Notes: generated from the letters alone by a model not told the origin. A stretch of DNA of 64,000 nucleotides from Nocardioides sp. S5 (GCF_017310035.1 NZ_CP022296.1:2232001-2296000), one strand, 5' to 3'. Numbered from the stretch's first letter, positions 25,679-34,091 are shown. A program made the numbers and translations.

Positions 25679-25684
25679 TAGTTT
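25679..25684 (+). promoter_or_regulatory. -10 element TAGTTT, leaderless GT2 start
   Basis: TAGTTT is followed by six bases and GTG at 25691. The adjacent GTG at 25688 would be only three bases away, so 25691 is favoured. Confidence 0.5.
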
Positions 25685-25690
25685 TCCGTG

Positions 25691-26707
25691 GTGACCGAGG
25701 CGCCCGCACCATCCCCTCGGCACACCGTCGCCGTGGTCATCCCCGTCTACCAGGGTGAGCAGACCCTGCGGTCGGTCGTCGAGGAGCTCGCGCCGCTCTT
25801 CACGCCGCAGGTCACGGCCGGCGGCCACGACATGGTCGTCGCCGAGGTGCTGCTCGTGCACGACAACGGCCCGGACGACTCGCCGCGGGTGATGAGGTCG
25901 CTGGCCGAGGAGTTCCCACAGGTGCGCGCAGTCTGGCTGACGCGCAACTTCGGACAGCACGCCGCGACGCTGGCGGGCATGGCGTCCTCGGGCAGCGACT
26001 GGATCGTCACGATGGACGAGGACGGCCAGCACGACCCCGAGGCGATCGCGCGCATGCTCGACACCGCGATGCACGAGCAGGCCGGCGTGGTCTATGCGAA
26101 GGCGACCAACCCGGCTCCCCATGGCGTGCTGCGCAACCTCGCCTCGCGCTCGGCGAAGTCGGTCGTGCAGCGACTGGTCCCCGGCCCCGACATCGTCAGC
26201 TTCCAGAGCTACCGGCTCGTGCTGGGCGACATCGGGCGCAGCGTGGCGGCGTACTCCGGTGCCGGGGTCTACCTCGACATCGCGCTGGGCTGGGTCAACT
26301 CGCGCGTGGCGACCTGCCCGGTGGAGCTGCGTGCCGAAGGCGGACGCCCGTCGGGCTACTCGACCCGCGCGCTCGCCTCCCACTTCTGGCGCCTCGTGCT
26401 GTCGTCGGGCACGCGCGCCCTGCGACTGGTCTCGCTGCTCGGTGTCTCGGTCGCCGTGCTGGGTGTCGTCTTCGCCATCGGAGCCGTCATCGGCCGCTTG
26501 CTCGGCACCATCGACGAGCCCGGCTGGACCTCCGTCATGGTGGTGATGCTGCTGGGCGTCGGGACGGTGCTGTTCTCCCTCGGCGTGATAGCGGAGTACG
26601 TCGGCGTGTCGGTGAACACGTCCATGGGGCGGCCCAACTACCTGATCACCGGCGACCGGAGCCAGGGACCGCTGGGCCGACGGCCGACCGCGCTCCCGCA
26701 TGACTGA
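25691..26707 (+). CDS. Family 2 glycosyltransferase with two C-terminal helices (GtrB / ArnC type)
   Basis: This 338-residue polyprenyl-phosphate glycosyltransferase has a GT-A domain with AVVIPVYQGEQTL (about residues 15-27), VHDNGPDDSPRVM, LTRNFGQHAATLAGM and VTMDEDGQHDPEAI (the DxD site). Two membrane helices (about residues 240-270 and 280-305) anchor it, as in GtrB and ArnC. It would load a sugar onto undecaprenyl phosphate at the inner face for later use outside. NFGQHAA and DEDGQHDPE are hallmarks of the family. The GTG at 25691 is chosen over 25688 from the spacing to TAGTTT. Its stop overlaps the SDR gene by eight bases. Confidence 0.88.
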   Translation: MTEAPAPSPRHTVAVVIPVYQGEQTLRSVVEELAPLFTPQVTAGGHDMVVAEVLLVHDNGPDDSPRVMRSLAEEFPQVRAVWLTRNFGQHAATLAGMASSGSDWIVTMDEDGQHDPEAIARMLDTAMHEQAGVVYAKATNPAPHGVLRNLASRSAKSVVQRLVPGPDIVSFQSYRLVLGDIGRSVAAYSGAGVYLDIALGWVNSRVATCPVELRAEGGRPSGYSTRALASHFWRLVLSSGTRALRLVSLLGVSVAVLGVVFAIGAVIGRLLGTIDEPGWTSVMVVMLLGVGTVLFSLGVIAEYVGVSVNTSMGRPNYLITGDRSQGPLGRRPTALPHD

Positions 26708-27674
26708 GGAGCCCGCGACCCTCCCGGTCCTGTGGGTGGTCGGGGCCGGCGGCCTGCTCGGCTCGTCCGTGGTCGCCGCGACGGCCGCGTCCGGGACCGC
26801 GGAGGTGTGGGCGCCCCCGCGTCCGGTCGCCTGGGTGGCGGCAGACGCCACCCGGGTGAGCCTGGAGGAGATGGCGCGGGAGTTCCTCGCGCACGCAGCG
26901 GGGCGCCCGTGGTGGGTCGCGTGGTGCGCGGGCGCCGGCGTCTCCGGCACCTCGGCGGCAGACCTCGCGCGCGAGGTCGACGCCTTCGCCCACCTGCTGA
27001 CGAGCCTGCACGAGGCGGGAGCGGGAGCGGAGGGGTCGCTGTTCCTGGCGTCGTCCGCCGGCGGGGTGTACGCCGGCTCGGCCGACCCGCCCTTCGACGA
27101 GGAGACGGTGCCGGTCAGCATCTCGCCCTACGGCGACGCCAAGCTCGCGCTCGAGGGCCTCGCGCGTGACTTCCAGCGCGACACCGGGTCCTCCCTGCTG
27201 ATCGGTCGCATCGCGAACCTCTTCGGTCCCGGCCAGGACCTGTCGAAGCCGCAGGGAATCATCTCCCAGCTCTGCCGTGCGCACCTGCTGCACCGGCCGC
27301 TCTCGATCTACGTCCCGCTCGACACCATGCGCAGCTACGTCTACGCCCCCGACTGCGGCGCCATGGTGGTCGCCGGCCTGCGACGTCTCGACGGCGCGGC
27401 GACAGGCGGCGGACGTTCGGTGGTCAAGGTGATGGCGGCTCCGCACGCGGTGTCGGTGGGGTTCGTGGTCTCGGAGTTCGCCCGCGTCGTCAAGAGGCGC
27501 CCACTGGTGACCTTCGGCTCGTCGTCGACGTCTGCCTTCCAGGCCCGCGACCTGCGGGTGCGCAGCGCGGTGTGGCCCGAGCTCGACGCGCTCGCGGCGA
27601 CGCCCTTCGTGGTCGGGCTCACCGCCACGCTGGAGCACCTGCGCAGGTCGGTCGCACTGGGGCACCTGGCCTGA
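26700..27674 (+). CDS. NAD(P)-dependent epimerase/dehydratase (extended SDR)
   Basis: This 324-residue extended short-chain dehydrogenase probably acts on a nucleotide sugar. The dinucleotide motif is VVGAGGLLGSSVVAA (about residues 11-25), a GxxGxxG variant. The catalytic set is present: Ser in FLASSAGGVYAGS and the YxxxK of SPYGDAKLALEG. RIANLFGPGQ and MRSYVYAPDCGAMV match the substrate-binding half of sugar epimerases. The ATG overlaps the GT2 stop by eight bases, so the pair is co-translated. A likely role is making the sugar nucleotide used by the neighbouring transferase. The precise reaction (4-epimerase, dehydratase or reductase) is not determined. Confidence 0.82.
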   Translation: MTEEPATLPVLWVVGAGGLLGSSVVAATAASGTAEVWAPPRPVAWVAADATRVSLEEMAREFLAHAAGRPWWVAWCAGAGVSGTSAADLAREVDAFAHLLTSLHEAGAGAEGSLFLASSAGGVYAGSADPPFDEETVPVSISPYGDAKLALEGLARDFQRDTGSSLLIGRIANLFGPGQDLSKPQGIISQLCRAHLLHRPLSIYVPLDTMRSYVYAPDCGAMVVAGLRRLDGAATGGGRSVVKVMAAPHAVSVGFVVSEFARVVKRRPLVTFGSSSTSAFQARDLRVRSAVWPELDALAATPFVVGLTATLEHLRRSVALGHLA

Positions 27675-27696
27675 GCCGGCCGTCCAGCGGCGTCGC

Positions 27697-28704
27697 TCAG
27701 CTGTCGGTCGCCTCGAGCGCATCGTGCATGCGGCGCCCGAGGGCCTCGAGGGTGGCGTACGGGTGGCGGTGGCCGCGACCGCGCAGGGTGACGACCGTCG
27801 TCCCCCGCAGGCCCACCGCGCCCACGGACACGCCGCTGCCCCCGCCCGTGACGGGATAGAACGCCAGCTCCTCGACCCACGGTGCATCGACCTCGCCGAG
27901 GTGGGACACGAGCAGGGTGGACCCGAGGCGCGACGAGAGCGCACCCATCGCGACAGTGGCGACCCGTCCGGTGAGGGACGGAGCGTCACCTGCTCCGGGC
28001 GGTGGTGGCTCGGGAGCAGCCGCGCGGATGGCGGCGCGCACCTCGGGGACGGACAACCCCTCCACGCCCCGGAGCCGGAGCAGGGCGCTGTGGTCGCCCA
28101 CGACCGGGACCTCGCCTCCCAGCCGTGAGGCGCCGAGTGCGACGGCCACCCGCGTCGTACGCGCTCCGGCAGCACGGTTGTGGGCCGCGACGCCCTGCAC
28201 GGCCGCGTGGGTCAGCTCGGCGACGGAGAGCCTGCGGGCGACGGTGAAGCGGGCGAACGCCTCTCCGGCCTCCCGCCGGCCCGTCGCGGCTGGTGCGGCG
28301 ACCGGGGCGGGAGGTGCCAGCAGCGCCTCGGCGAGCCGTCGGGCGGTGGAACCGAGCGCCGACCCGCGTGCGGACCGCTCGCCCACGCCCCGGGCCGACG
28401 ACGTGGCCGGCGCCCCCGTCGCCGCCGCCAGCAGCGCGAGGAGCCCCAGCCCGTCGCAGTGCTCGTGCTGGGCGCCGAGGACGACACGGTTCGCGGAGGC
28501 TGCAGCACGCACCGCGGCGCTCCCCGGCGCGACGACCTGCTGGAGGGCGTCCGAGCACTCGTCGGCGGCCACGACCGGTGCCGGGAACCCGGCGGAGGCG
28601 AGGCCGCGTGCGACCTGCTCGACGTCCACCGCCTCCCGCAGGTGTGCCTCGAGGGCGATCACCCACGCGACCGTCGGGTCCGCGACCCAGGTGCCGGTCG
28701 TCAC
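27697..28704 (-). CDS. CoA-dependent acyltransferase / condensation-fold protein
   Basis: This 335-residue protein belongs, by one key motif, to the chloramphenicol acetyltransferase / condensation / wax ester synthase superfamily. QHEHCDGLGLLALL fits the HHxxxDG active site with the catalytic second His kept and the first changed to Gln. It then has a second half with SRLGGEVPVVGDHSALL and a C-terminal strand motif STLLVSHLGEVD, as in such folds. At 335 residues it is shorter than the usual 430-470, and no clear donor-binding region can be named. The GTG overlaps the upstream methyltransferase stop (GTGA), so the two form an operon. It could acylate an envelope lipid or glycan. Confidence 0.6.
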   Translation of the reverse strand: MTTGTWVADPTVAWVIALEAHLREAVDVEQVARGLASAGFPAPVVAADECSDALQQVVAPGSAAVRAAASANRVVLGAQHEHCDGLGLLALLAAATGAPATSSARGVGERSARGSALGSTARRLAEALLAPPAPVAAPAATGRREAGEAFARFTVARRLSVAELTHAAVQGVAAHNRAAGARTTRVAVALGASRLGGEVPVVGDHSALLRLRGVEGLSVPEVRAAIRAAAPEPPPPGAGDAPSLTGRVATVAMGALSSRLGSTLLVSHLGEVDAPWVEELAFYPVTGGGSGVSVGAVGLRGTTVVTLRGRGHRHPYATLEALGRRMHDALEATDS

Positions 28705-29522
28705 CGGTCTGCCACGTGCGCGACGAAGATGGCCGTCCCCGGCGTCAGCACGCCCCGGGCACGTGACCACCCACCCCACACGCGGTCGTGGTCGGCGGGC
28801 CACTGGGGCTCCACGAGGTCGGTGAGGACGAAGCCGTGGCCGGCGAGGAGGCGTACCCAGTCACCGATGGTCCGGTGGTGCTCGACGTAGGACACCAGGC
28901 CGGTGGCGTCGTCGACCTCGACGTAGGGGGTGCGGTCCCAGTAGGACTGGGTGGCCGTCAGTCCCGCCTCGCCCGGGTCGTCGGGGAACATCCAGCGGGT
29001 GGGGTGGGTGACGGAGAAGGCGAAGCGGCCGCCCGGACGCAGCACGCGGGCGACCTCGGCCACGGCGTCCTCGATGTCGCTGACGAACTGGAGCGCTCCG
29101 AAGGAGCAGAAGACGATGTCGAAGCTCGCCGGGGCGAACGGGAGGTGGGTGGCGGTGCCCCGCACGGACGGGACCGCGACGCCGGTCTCCTCGTCGAGCC
29201 GCAGCGAGTGCTGGAGCTGGCGGTGGGAGAGGTCGAGGCCGAAGCCGCGACCGCCGCGGGTGCGCACCCAGCGCGAGCACTGCCCGGCACCGCTGCCCAC
29301 CTCGAGCACGTCGAGGCCTGCGACGTCACCGAGGACCCGCAGCTCCTCCTCGGTGTGGCCCTCCGGCCCCCATACGAAGCCGGCGTCACCGAGGAAGGTG
29401 CCGTGGGTCGCCTGGTACTCGTCGGCGTAGCGGTCCCAGTCGGGGCCGTTGGCGCGACGCGACTCCTGCTCGGAGACCGCTCGGCGCTCGACGCGGACCG
29501 ACTGGGGCAGGTGATCGTCCAC
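28701..29522 (-). CDS. Class I SAM-dependent methyltransferase
   Basis: This 273-residue methyltransferase of the Methyltransf_11 type has a SAM site at LDVLEVGSGAGQCSRWV (about residues 69-85), an acidic post-I residue in GLDLSHRQLQHS, then GTATHLPFAPASFDIV and RVLRPGGRFAFSVTHPTRWMF. FVWGPEGHTEEEL in the N-terminal part is typical of a subgroup widespread in actinobacteria. The GTG at 29522 has TAGGCT seven bases upstream. It is the first gene of a two-gene operon with the acyltransferase-fold protein. No substrate can be assigned. Confidence 0.86.
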   Translation of the reverse strand: MDDHLPQSVRVERRAVSEQESRRANGPDWDRYADEYQATHGTFLGDAGFVWGPEGHTEEELRVLGDVAGLDVLEVGSGAGQCSRWVRTRGGRGFGLDLSHRQLQHSLRLDEETGVAVPSVRGTATHLPFAPASFDIVFCSFGALQFVSDIEDAVAEVARVLRPGGRFAFSVTHPTRWMFPDDPGEAGLTATQSYWDRTPYVEVDDATGLVSYVEHHRTIGDWVRLLAGHGFVLTDLVEPQWPADHDRVWGGWSRARGVLTPGTAIFVAHVADR

Positions 29523-29529
29523 GAGCGGG

Positions 29530-29535
29530 AGCCTA
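29530..29535 (-). promoter_or_regulatory. -10 element TAGGCT, leaderless methyltransferase start
   Basis: TAGGCT on the minus strand lies seven bases before the GTG at 29522, just downstream of the terminator of the large secreted-protein gene. Confidence 0.5.
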
Positions 29536-29553
29536 GTGCGCGCCCACGGCGCA

Positions 29554-29591
29554 ACCGGGTCCCCGGACAGGTGTCTGCCCGGGGACCCGGT
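29554..29591 (-). terminator. Terminator of the Ig-like / TSP3 protein gene
   Basis: Arms at 29554-29566 and 29579-29591 form a 13-bp perfect GC-rich stem around a 12-base loop, 15 bases after the stop at 29606. Confidence 0.7.
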
Positions 29592-29605
29592 CGTCGTTGC
29601 TCCGC

Positions 29606-32600
29606 TCAGCCGATCCCGAAGGAGTCGCCGAGGCGGCCCGCGATCCGTCCACTGCGGATCCGCGGGTCACGCGGTCCCGAGCGCCAGTCGGCGGGGTTGG
29701 ACCTGGCCTTCACCTCGGCGCCGTCACGGACGCCGCCCTGGTCGGTGTCGCACTTGGAGGGGTCGGTCCGGTCCTTGCCGAAGCGCTTGTTGGCCTTGCC
29801 GGTCTTCTCGACCTTGTCCTTCAGGCCGTCGCGGTCGGTGTCCTTCTTCGTCGGGTTGGAACGGGTCCTGCCGATGACGAAGGCCTTCTCCCTGGTCCGC
29901 ACCTTCTGCTTGATCTTGTAGCCGCGGACCTCCCTGCCGTCGGTGAGGCCGTCCTTGTCCGTGTCCTTGGCCAGCGGGTCGGTGCGGACGAGGATCGCCG
30001 TACGCGTCTTCTTGCCGCAGACCTCGAAGCGCTCCTTGATCCGCACGCCGGCGACCTCACGACCGTCGGTGATGCGGTCGTCGTCGGTGTCGCGATCCGT
30101 GGGGTCGGTCCCGTGGAGGTCGACCTCGGCGCCGTCGCTCAGCCCGTCGTTGTCGGTGTCGGCGTCGAGCGGGTCAGTCCCGTGGACGTTGACCTCCTGG
30201 CCGTCGGTCAGGCCGTCGTTGTCGGTGTCGGGGTTGTCCGGGTCGGTCCCGATCGTCCCCTCCTGGCCGTCGGGCAGCCCGTCGCCGTCGGTGTCACCGG
30301 GCGTCGAGGGCGTCGTGGCACCGACGATCGTGAAGGACACGGTGTCGGCGGGGCTGACGTTGCCGTCGGCGTCCGCCTGCGTGGCGCTCACGGTGTGCGC
30401 CCCGAGGGGCAGGGCCACCGTGGACGAGCACGACCAGGTGCCGTTGGTGGCCACCACCGCGGTGCAGAGGACGGTCGAGCCCTCCGTGACGGTCACCGTG
30501 GCCCCGGCCTCGCCGGTGCCCGAGATCTGCGGGGTGGTGTCCTGCACCGACGCGCCCTCGGCGGGCGCGACGATCACCGGTGCGGCCGGCGGAGTGGTGT
30601 CGCCACCGTCGGGCACGACCGTGACGGTCGTCGTCGCGGTGTCGGTGTTGCCGGCCTGGTCCTCGGCGGTGACGGTGAGGGTGTGCTCGCCGGGCAAGAG
30701 CGGCAGCGTCGGGTCGCAGGACCAGGTGCCGTCGGACCGGACCGTCGTGGTGCAGACCGTGAGCCCGCCCTCGGTGACGGTGATCGTCGCTCCGGCCTCG
30801 CCGGTGCCGGACACCACCGGCGTCGGGTCGTCGGTGCTGGACCCGTCGGCGGGCGTCAGCACGCTCACGGTGGTCGTGGTGTCGACCTCGAAGGTGACCG
30901 TGTCGGGAGCAGAGGTGTTGCCCGCGTCGTCGGTCGCCGTGGCAGAGTAGGTGTCCTCGCCGTCGGGCAGCGGTGCGGTCGGCGTACAGCTCCAGGAACC
31001 GGTCACCGGACCTGCGGTGGTCGTGCAGATCTCGTTGCCCTCGGAGTCCTCCACGACGACCGTCGAGCCGGGCTCCGCGGTGCCCGAGAACTCAGGCGTC
31101 GCGTCGCTGGTCAGGTCGCCGTCGGCCGGGGCCTCGATGACCGGGGCGTCGGGCGCCGTCGTGTCCTCGGCTTCGGGGTCGACGGTGAAGGTGGTCGTGG
31201 CGGTGTCGGTGTTGCCCAGCTCGTCCTCGGCCGACACGGTGAGCGTGTGGGCTCCGGGGAGCAGCGGGAGCGTCGGGTCGCACGACCAGGTGCCGTCGGA
31301 CTGCACGGCCGTGGTGCAGACCGTGAGCCCGCGCTCGGTGACGGTGATCGTGGCTCCGGCCTCGCCGGAGCCCGCGACCTCGGGCGTCGGGTCGGCGGTG
31401 GTGGACCCGTCGGCGGGAGTCAGGACGTCCACGGTGGTCGTGGTGTCGACCTCGAAGGTGACCGTGTCCGGCGCGGAGGTGTTGCCCGCCGCGTCCGTCG
31501 CCGTGGCGGAGTAGGTGTCCTCGCCGTCGGGAAGGGCCGTGGCCGGCGTGCAGCTCCACGTGCCGCCCTCGGCGACGTCGGTGCAGACCTGGTTGCCCTC
31601 GGAGTCCTCCACGACGACCGTCGAGCCCGGCTCGGCGGTGCCCGAGAACTCGGGCGTGGAGTCGTCGGTCACGTCACCGCCGGCAGGTGCCTCGATGACC
31701 GGCGCGTCGGGAGCGTCCTCGTCGAGCGAGGCGCACTCGACGCCACCGCTGGGCGCGCTCGCCCGCACGGCCATCGGTGCCACTGCGAGCGACACGTCGG
31801 CGACTGCCGGCAGGAGCGGAACGGCGTTGGCCACCTGCAGGTCGATGCGCAGCAGGGCGTCCAGGGTGGCCTCGCCGGTCGCGCCGGAGGACTGGTTCGT
31901 CGGCGTGAAGGCGGTGATGGTGAGGTCGACGAGGGGCTCGACGAGCACCGGCAGCTCGATCTCCTGCGGGGACGCGTTGAGCGGGATGTCGACGACGTTG
32001 CCGCCGACGTTCGCCGTGATCGTCGGTGGGTCGACGAAGCCGGCCGACCCCGCTGTGCCGTCGGAGCGTGCCTGCAGGACCACGGGGTTGGTCACGTCCA
32101 CCGTGACGGCACCGCCGAGCAGGTCGATGTCGCCCACGGTGGTCGTGGCGGTGGAGACGACGTCCGAGCCGTCGGCATCGTCGACGAGGGCGGTCCGCGT
32201 CCGGGTCTCGGACGCGGTGACCTCGGCCAGGGTGCCGACAGGCGCGGGCGCGTCGACGAGCGTCACGCCGGCCAGGGTCGTGCGCGAGTCCGAGAGGACG
32301 CGCTCCCCGTCCACGGCCGGCACGCAGGCGCCGGTGCCCGCCCACGCGGCCTGGACGTCACCGCTGACGACCCCGACGTCCGCGACCAGGTCGACCGGGA
32401 CGTCGAGGAGGTCCTCGGCCGGGGGATCGGCGCTGGGCGGGGCCGTGACCGAGACACGGTCGGGCGAGATCCGGAGGCCGTCGAAGAGCAGGCCGGCGTC
32501 GAGGTTGGCCGACTCGGCGCTCGAGGTGCCGTCGCTGGTCGTGCTGGCCACGGTGCTGCGGCTGTGGCCGACCACCAGGCCGGCGAGGTCGCCGGCGTCG

Positions 32601-32785
32601 AGGACCTGTGCGGAGAGGTCGACGATGTCGGCGTGGGCGTCGGCGGAGTAGGCCGCCGGCAGCGGCGCCGCCGCGGCGGGCTCCTGGGCCAGGGCCAGCA
32701 ACGACCCGGGTAGTGCGAGGGCCACGGTGATGGCCGCTCCTCTGGAGAACCGGCCCCGTGACCGGTGCTGTCGTCGTGCCTGCAT
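29606..32785 (-). CDS. Secreted multi-domain protein with bacterial Ig-like repeats and thrombospondin type 3-like calcium repeats
   Basis: This 1059-residue protein starts with a basic, hydrophobic signal peptide (to about residue 40, ending AAAAP). A unique beta-rich domain of about 310 residues is followed by five Ig-like modules (about 355-820), each opening with a PEFSGTAEPGSTVVVEDSEG-type strand and ending in TWSC and a YSATATD or TVSAEDELGNTD strand. Modules alternate A-B-A-B-A. The next 120 residues carry DTDGDGLPDGQE, DTDNDGLTDGQE and DTDNDGLSDGAE, which are TSP3 calcium-binding repeats. A basic tail of about 130 residues continues with weaker copies. There is no LPxTG or final helix, so it is probably released or held by calcium-dependent contacts. 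The ATG at 32785 has a G-rich ribosome site upstream. Confidence 0.82.
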   Translation of the reverse strand: MQARRQHRSRGRFSRGAAITVALALPGSLLALAQEPAAAAPLPAAYSADAHADIVDLSAQVLDAGDLAGLVVGHSRSTVASTTSDGTSSAESANLDAGLLFDGLRISPDRVSVTAPPSADPPAEDLLDVPVDLVADVGVVSGDVQAAWAGTGACVPAVDGERVLSDSRTTLAGVTLVDAPAPVGTLAEVTASETRTRTALVDDADGSDVVSTATTTVGDIDLLGGAVTVDVTNPVVLQARSDGTAGSAGFVDPPTITANVGGNVVDIPLNASPQEIELPVLVEPLVDLTITAFTPTNQSSGATGEATLDALLRIDLQVANAVPLLPAVADVSLAVAPMAVRASAPSGGVECASLDEDAPDAPVIEAPAGGDVTDDSTPEFSGTAEPGSTVVVEDSEGNQVCTDVAEGGTWSCTPATALPDGEDTYSATATDAAGNTSAPDTVTFEVDTTTTVDVLTPADGSTTADPTPEVAGSGEAGATITVTERGLTVCTTAVQSDGTWSCDPTLPLLPGAHTLTVSAEDELGNTDTATTTFTVDPEAEDTTAPDAPVIEAPADGDLTSDATPEFSGTAEPGSTVVVEDSEGNEICTTTAGPVTGSWSCTPTAPLPDGEDTYSATATDDAGNTSAPDTVTFEVDTTTTVSVLTPADGSSTDDPTPVVSGTGEAGATITVTEGGLTVCTTTVRSDGTWSCDPTLPLLPGEHTLTVTAEDQAGNTDTATTTVTVVPDGGDTTPPAAPVIVAPAEGASVQDTTPQISGTGEAGATVTVTEGSTVLCTAVVATNGTWSCSSTVALPLGAHTVSATQADADGNVSPADTVSFTIVGATTPSTPGDTDGDGLPDGQEGTIGTDPDNPDTDNDGLTDGQEVNVHGTDPLDADTDNDGLSDGAEVDLHGTDPTDRDTDDDRITDGREVAGVRIKERFEVCGKKTRTAILVRTDPLAKDTDKDGLTDGREVRGYKIKQKVRTREKAFVIGRTRSNPTKKDTDRDGLKDKVEKTGKANKRFGKDRTDPSKCDTDQGGVRDGAEVKARSNPADWRSGPRDPRIRSGRIAGRLGDSFGIG
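30590..31720 (-). repeat. Two near-identical Ig-module pairs, period about 560 bp
   Basis: Stretches in the first A-B module pair recur in the second about 558-564 bases away; for example, the same 30-base segment begins at 30871 and at 31435. The copies are close enough to permit recombination that would change repeat number. Confidence 0.7.
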
Positions 32786-32959
32786 CTGTCGAACCCCCCT
32801 GGGTGCTCGCCGTCCGCAGACCCTCAGGCGGTCCACGCGACGTCTGGTAGCGATCTCACAGATCAACGAGCAATCCACAAGAAGGTGACACAAACCCTGC
32901 CTCAAGGGATGATGCCGCTCGCCCGGCAGCAGCCTGGCGGCCCGTGCCACGATGGGTCG
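32786..32959. other. Divergent intergenic region
   Basis: This 174-base stretch lies between the secreted-protein gene and the phosphotransferase gene. It holds a G-rich ribosome site for the former, a GATCT-CAC-AGATC inverted repeat near 32855, and the CACGAT -10 of the latter. I see no coding sequence. Confidence 0.45.
32948..32953 (+). promoter_or_regulatory. -10-like CACGAT, leaderless phosphotransferase start
   Basis: CACGAT is followed by six bases and the GTG at 32960, the same spacing and hexamer as at the CapA gene (55755-55760). Confidence 0.45.
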
Positions 32960-33862
32960 GTGAGTGAGTCCACGACGTCCATGGCGCCTCTGCCCGGGGG
33001 TCACTCCGGCCGCACCTTCGTCGCCGACGCAGGCGGCGAGCAGGTCGTCGTACGGATCTACCCGCCCGGTGAGTGGCGCGGGGCCGCGGCGCCGGAGGTC
33101 GACCGGTCCGTGCTGGGGCTGGTCCGCGGCCTGGTGCCCGTGCCGGACGTTCTGGAGGTACGCCGTCCGGTTGCCGAGGAGAACGTCCCGGGGCTGCTGG
33201 TGACGTCCTTCCTGGCGGGCGAGCGCGGCGACCTCGCCGTCGACCGCCTGCTGGCAGCCGGTGACTCGGAGGGGTTGGCCCGCCTCGGCCGGTCGCTGGG
33301 CGGCGTGGCGGCCGCGCTCGCCGGGATGCCCCAGCTGCGACCCGGTCCGTTCGTCGACGCCGAGCTGCGGCTGGGACGCTTCCCCGCCGACGACCTGCTC
33401 GAGTGGGCGGCCAGCCGCCTGCACGGGTGGTCGCACGCGCGGCTGGATGCCCTGTCCGACGTCTGCGGACCCGCGCAGGACCTGCTGGACGAGGTGGGGC
33501 GTGCCAGCCTCGTCCACGGCGACCTCAACCCGAAGAACGTCCTCGTCACCCCCGAGACCCTCGAGGTCACCGCGGTGCTCGACTGGGAGTACGCCCACGC
33601 CGGCCACCCGTGGACGGACCTCGGGAACCTGCTCCGCTTCGAGCGCCACCCGGCGTACGTCGCCGCGGTCCTCGACGCCTGGGTCGCGGTGCGCGGGGGA
33701 GACCCGGACGTCGTCCTGGAGGGCGCCCGCGCCGCTGATCTCTGGTCCCTCGTGGACCTCGCCTCACGGGCGGGGGAGAACCCGGTGGCGGACCGCGCCG
33801 AGACGCTGCTCCTGGCCATCGCGGAGACCGCTGACGTGCACGCGTGGCCGTTCGGCCGCTGA
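32960..33862 (+). CDS. Aminoglycoside phosphotransferase (APH) family kinase
   Basis: This 300-residue protein kinase-like small-molecule kinase has LVHGDLNPKNVLV (Brenner motif, catalytic Asp in HGDLNxxN) at about residues 184-196 and AVLDWEYAHAGHPWTDLGNLL (metal-binding DWE/D) at about 206-226. An N-terminal nucleotide-binding half (QVVVRIYPPG contains the likely ATP-binding Arg/Lys strand) precedes them. Such enzymes phosphorylate aminoglycosides, sugars, choline or macrolides; this one cannot be assigned and there is no resistance context. The GTG at 32960 fits CACGAT six bases upstream. Its stop begins the first of three 11-bp repeats upstream of rpsA. Confidence 0.82.
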   Translation: MSESTTSMAPLPGGHSGRTFVADAGGEQVVVRIYPPGEWRGAAAPEVDRSVLGLVRGLVPVPDVLEVRRPVAEENVPGLLVTSFLAGERGDLAVDRLLAAGDSEGLARLGRSLGGVAAALAGMPQLRPGPFVDAELRLGRFPADDLLEWAASRLHGWSHARLDALSDVCGPAQDLLDEVGRASLVHGDLNPKNVLVTPETLEVTAVLDWEYAHAGHPWTDLGNLLRFERHPAYVAAVLDAWVAVRGGDPDVVLEGARAADLWSLVDLASRAGENPVADRAETLLLAIAETADVHAWPFGR

Positions 33863-33892
33863 GCGTGCCGTGAGCGTGAGGTGAGCGTGGCG
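33860..33892 (+). repeat. Three tandem 11-bp repeats before the rpsA promoter
   Basis: TGAGCGTGCCG, TGAGCGTGAGG and TGAGCGTGGCG follow each other without gaps at 33860-33870, 33871-33881 and 33882-33892. The period is about one helical turn. The repeats end about 17 bases before the TTGGAC element. Confidence 0.5.
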
Positions 33893-33909
33893 CGAGGGGG
33901 CCTGCCCGG

Positions 33910-33940
33910 TTGGACGTGCGCGGTCGCAGGCGCGTACTCT
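33910..33940 (+). promoter_or_regulatory. Probable rpsA promoter
   Basis: TTGGAC (33910-33915) and TACTCT (33935-33940) are 19 bases apart, slightly long. Transcription near 33947 would give a leader of about 145 bases, room for S1 autoregulation. Confidence 0.45.
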
Positions 33941-34091
33941 TGTGTGCTGCGCCAGACGTCTGCCCGGTTTCCGTACCGAGCGAACCCCGGCTCGCCGAGC
34001 TCTCGTCAGTGACACGTCACCGTCGTGGCCCAGTGAAACAGGCTTTGCGCGCGTCCGCACGACTCCATCCATCCAAGGAAATTCCTTCCAT

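Noticed and set aside
27675-27696. Terminator between the SDR gene and the acyltransferase-fold gene
   Set aside because: Only a 5-bp interrupted stem can be formed, too weak to call.
32786-32959. Riboswitch in the leader of the large secreted protein
   Set aside because: The GATCT-CAC-AGATC repeat is too small and I recognise no conserved aptamer motif.
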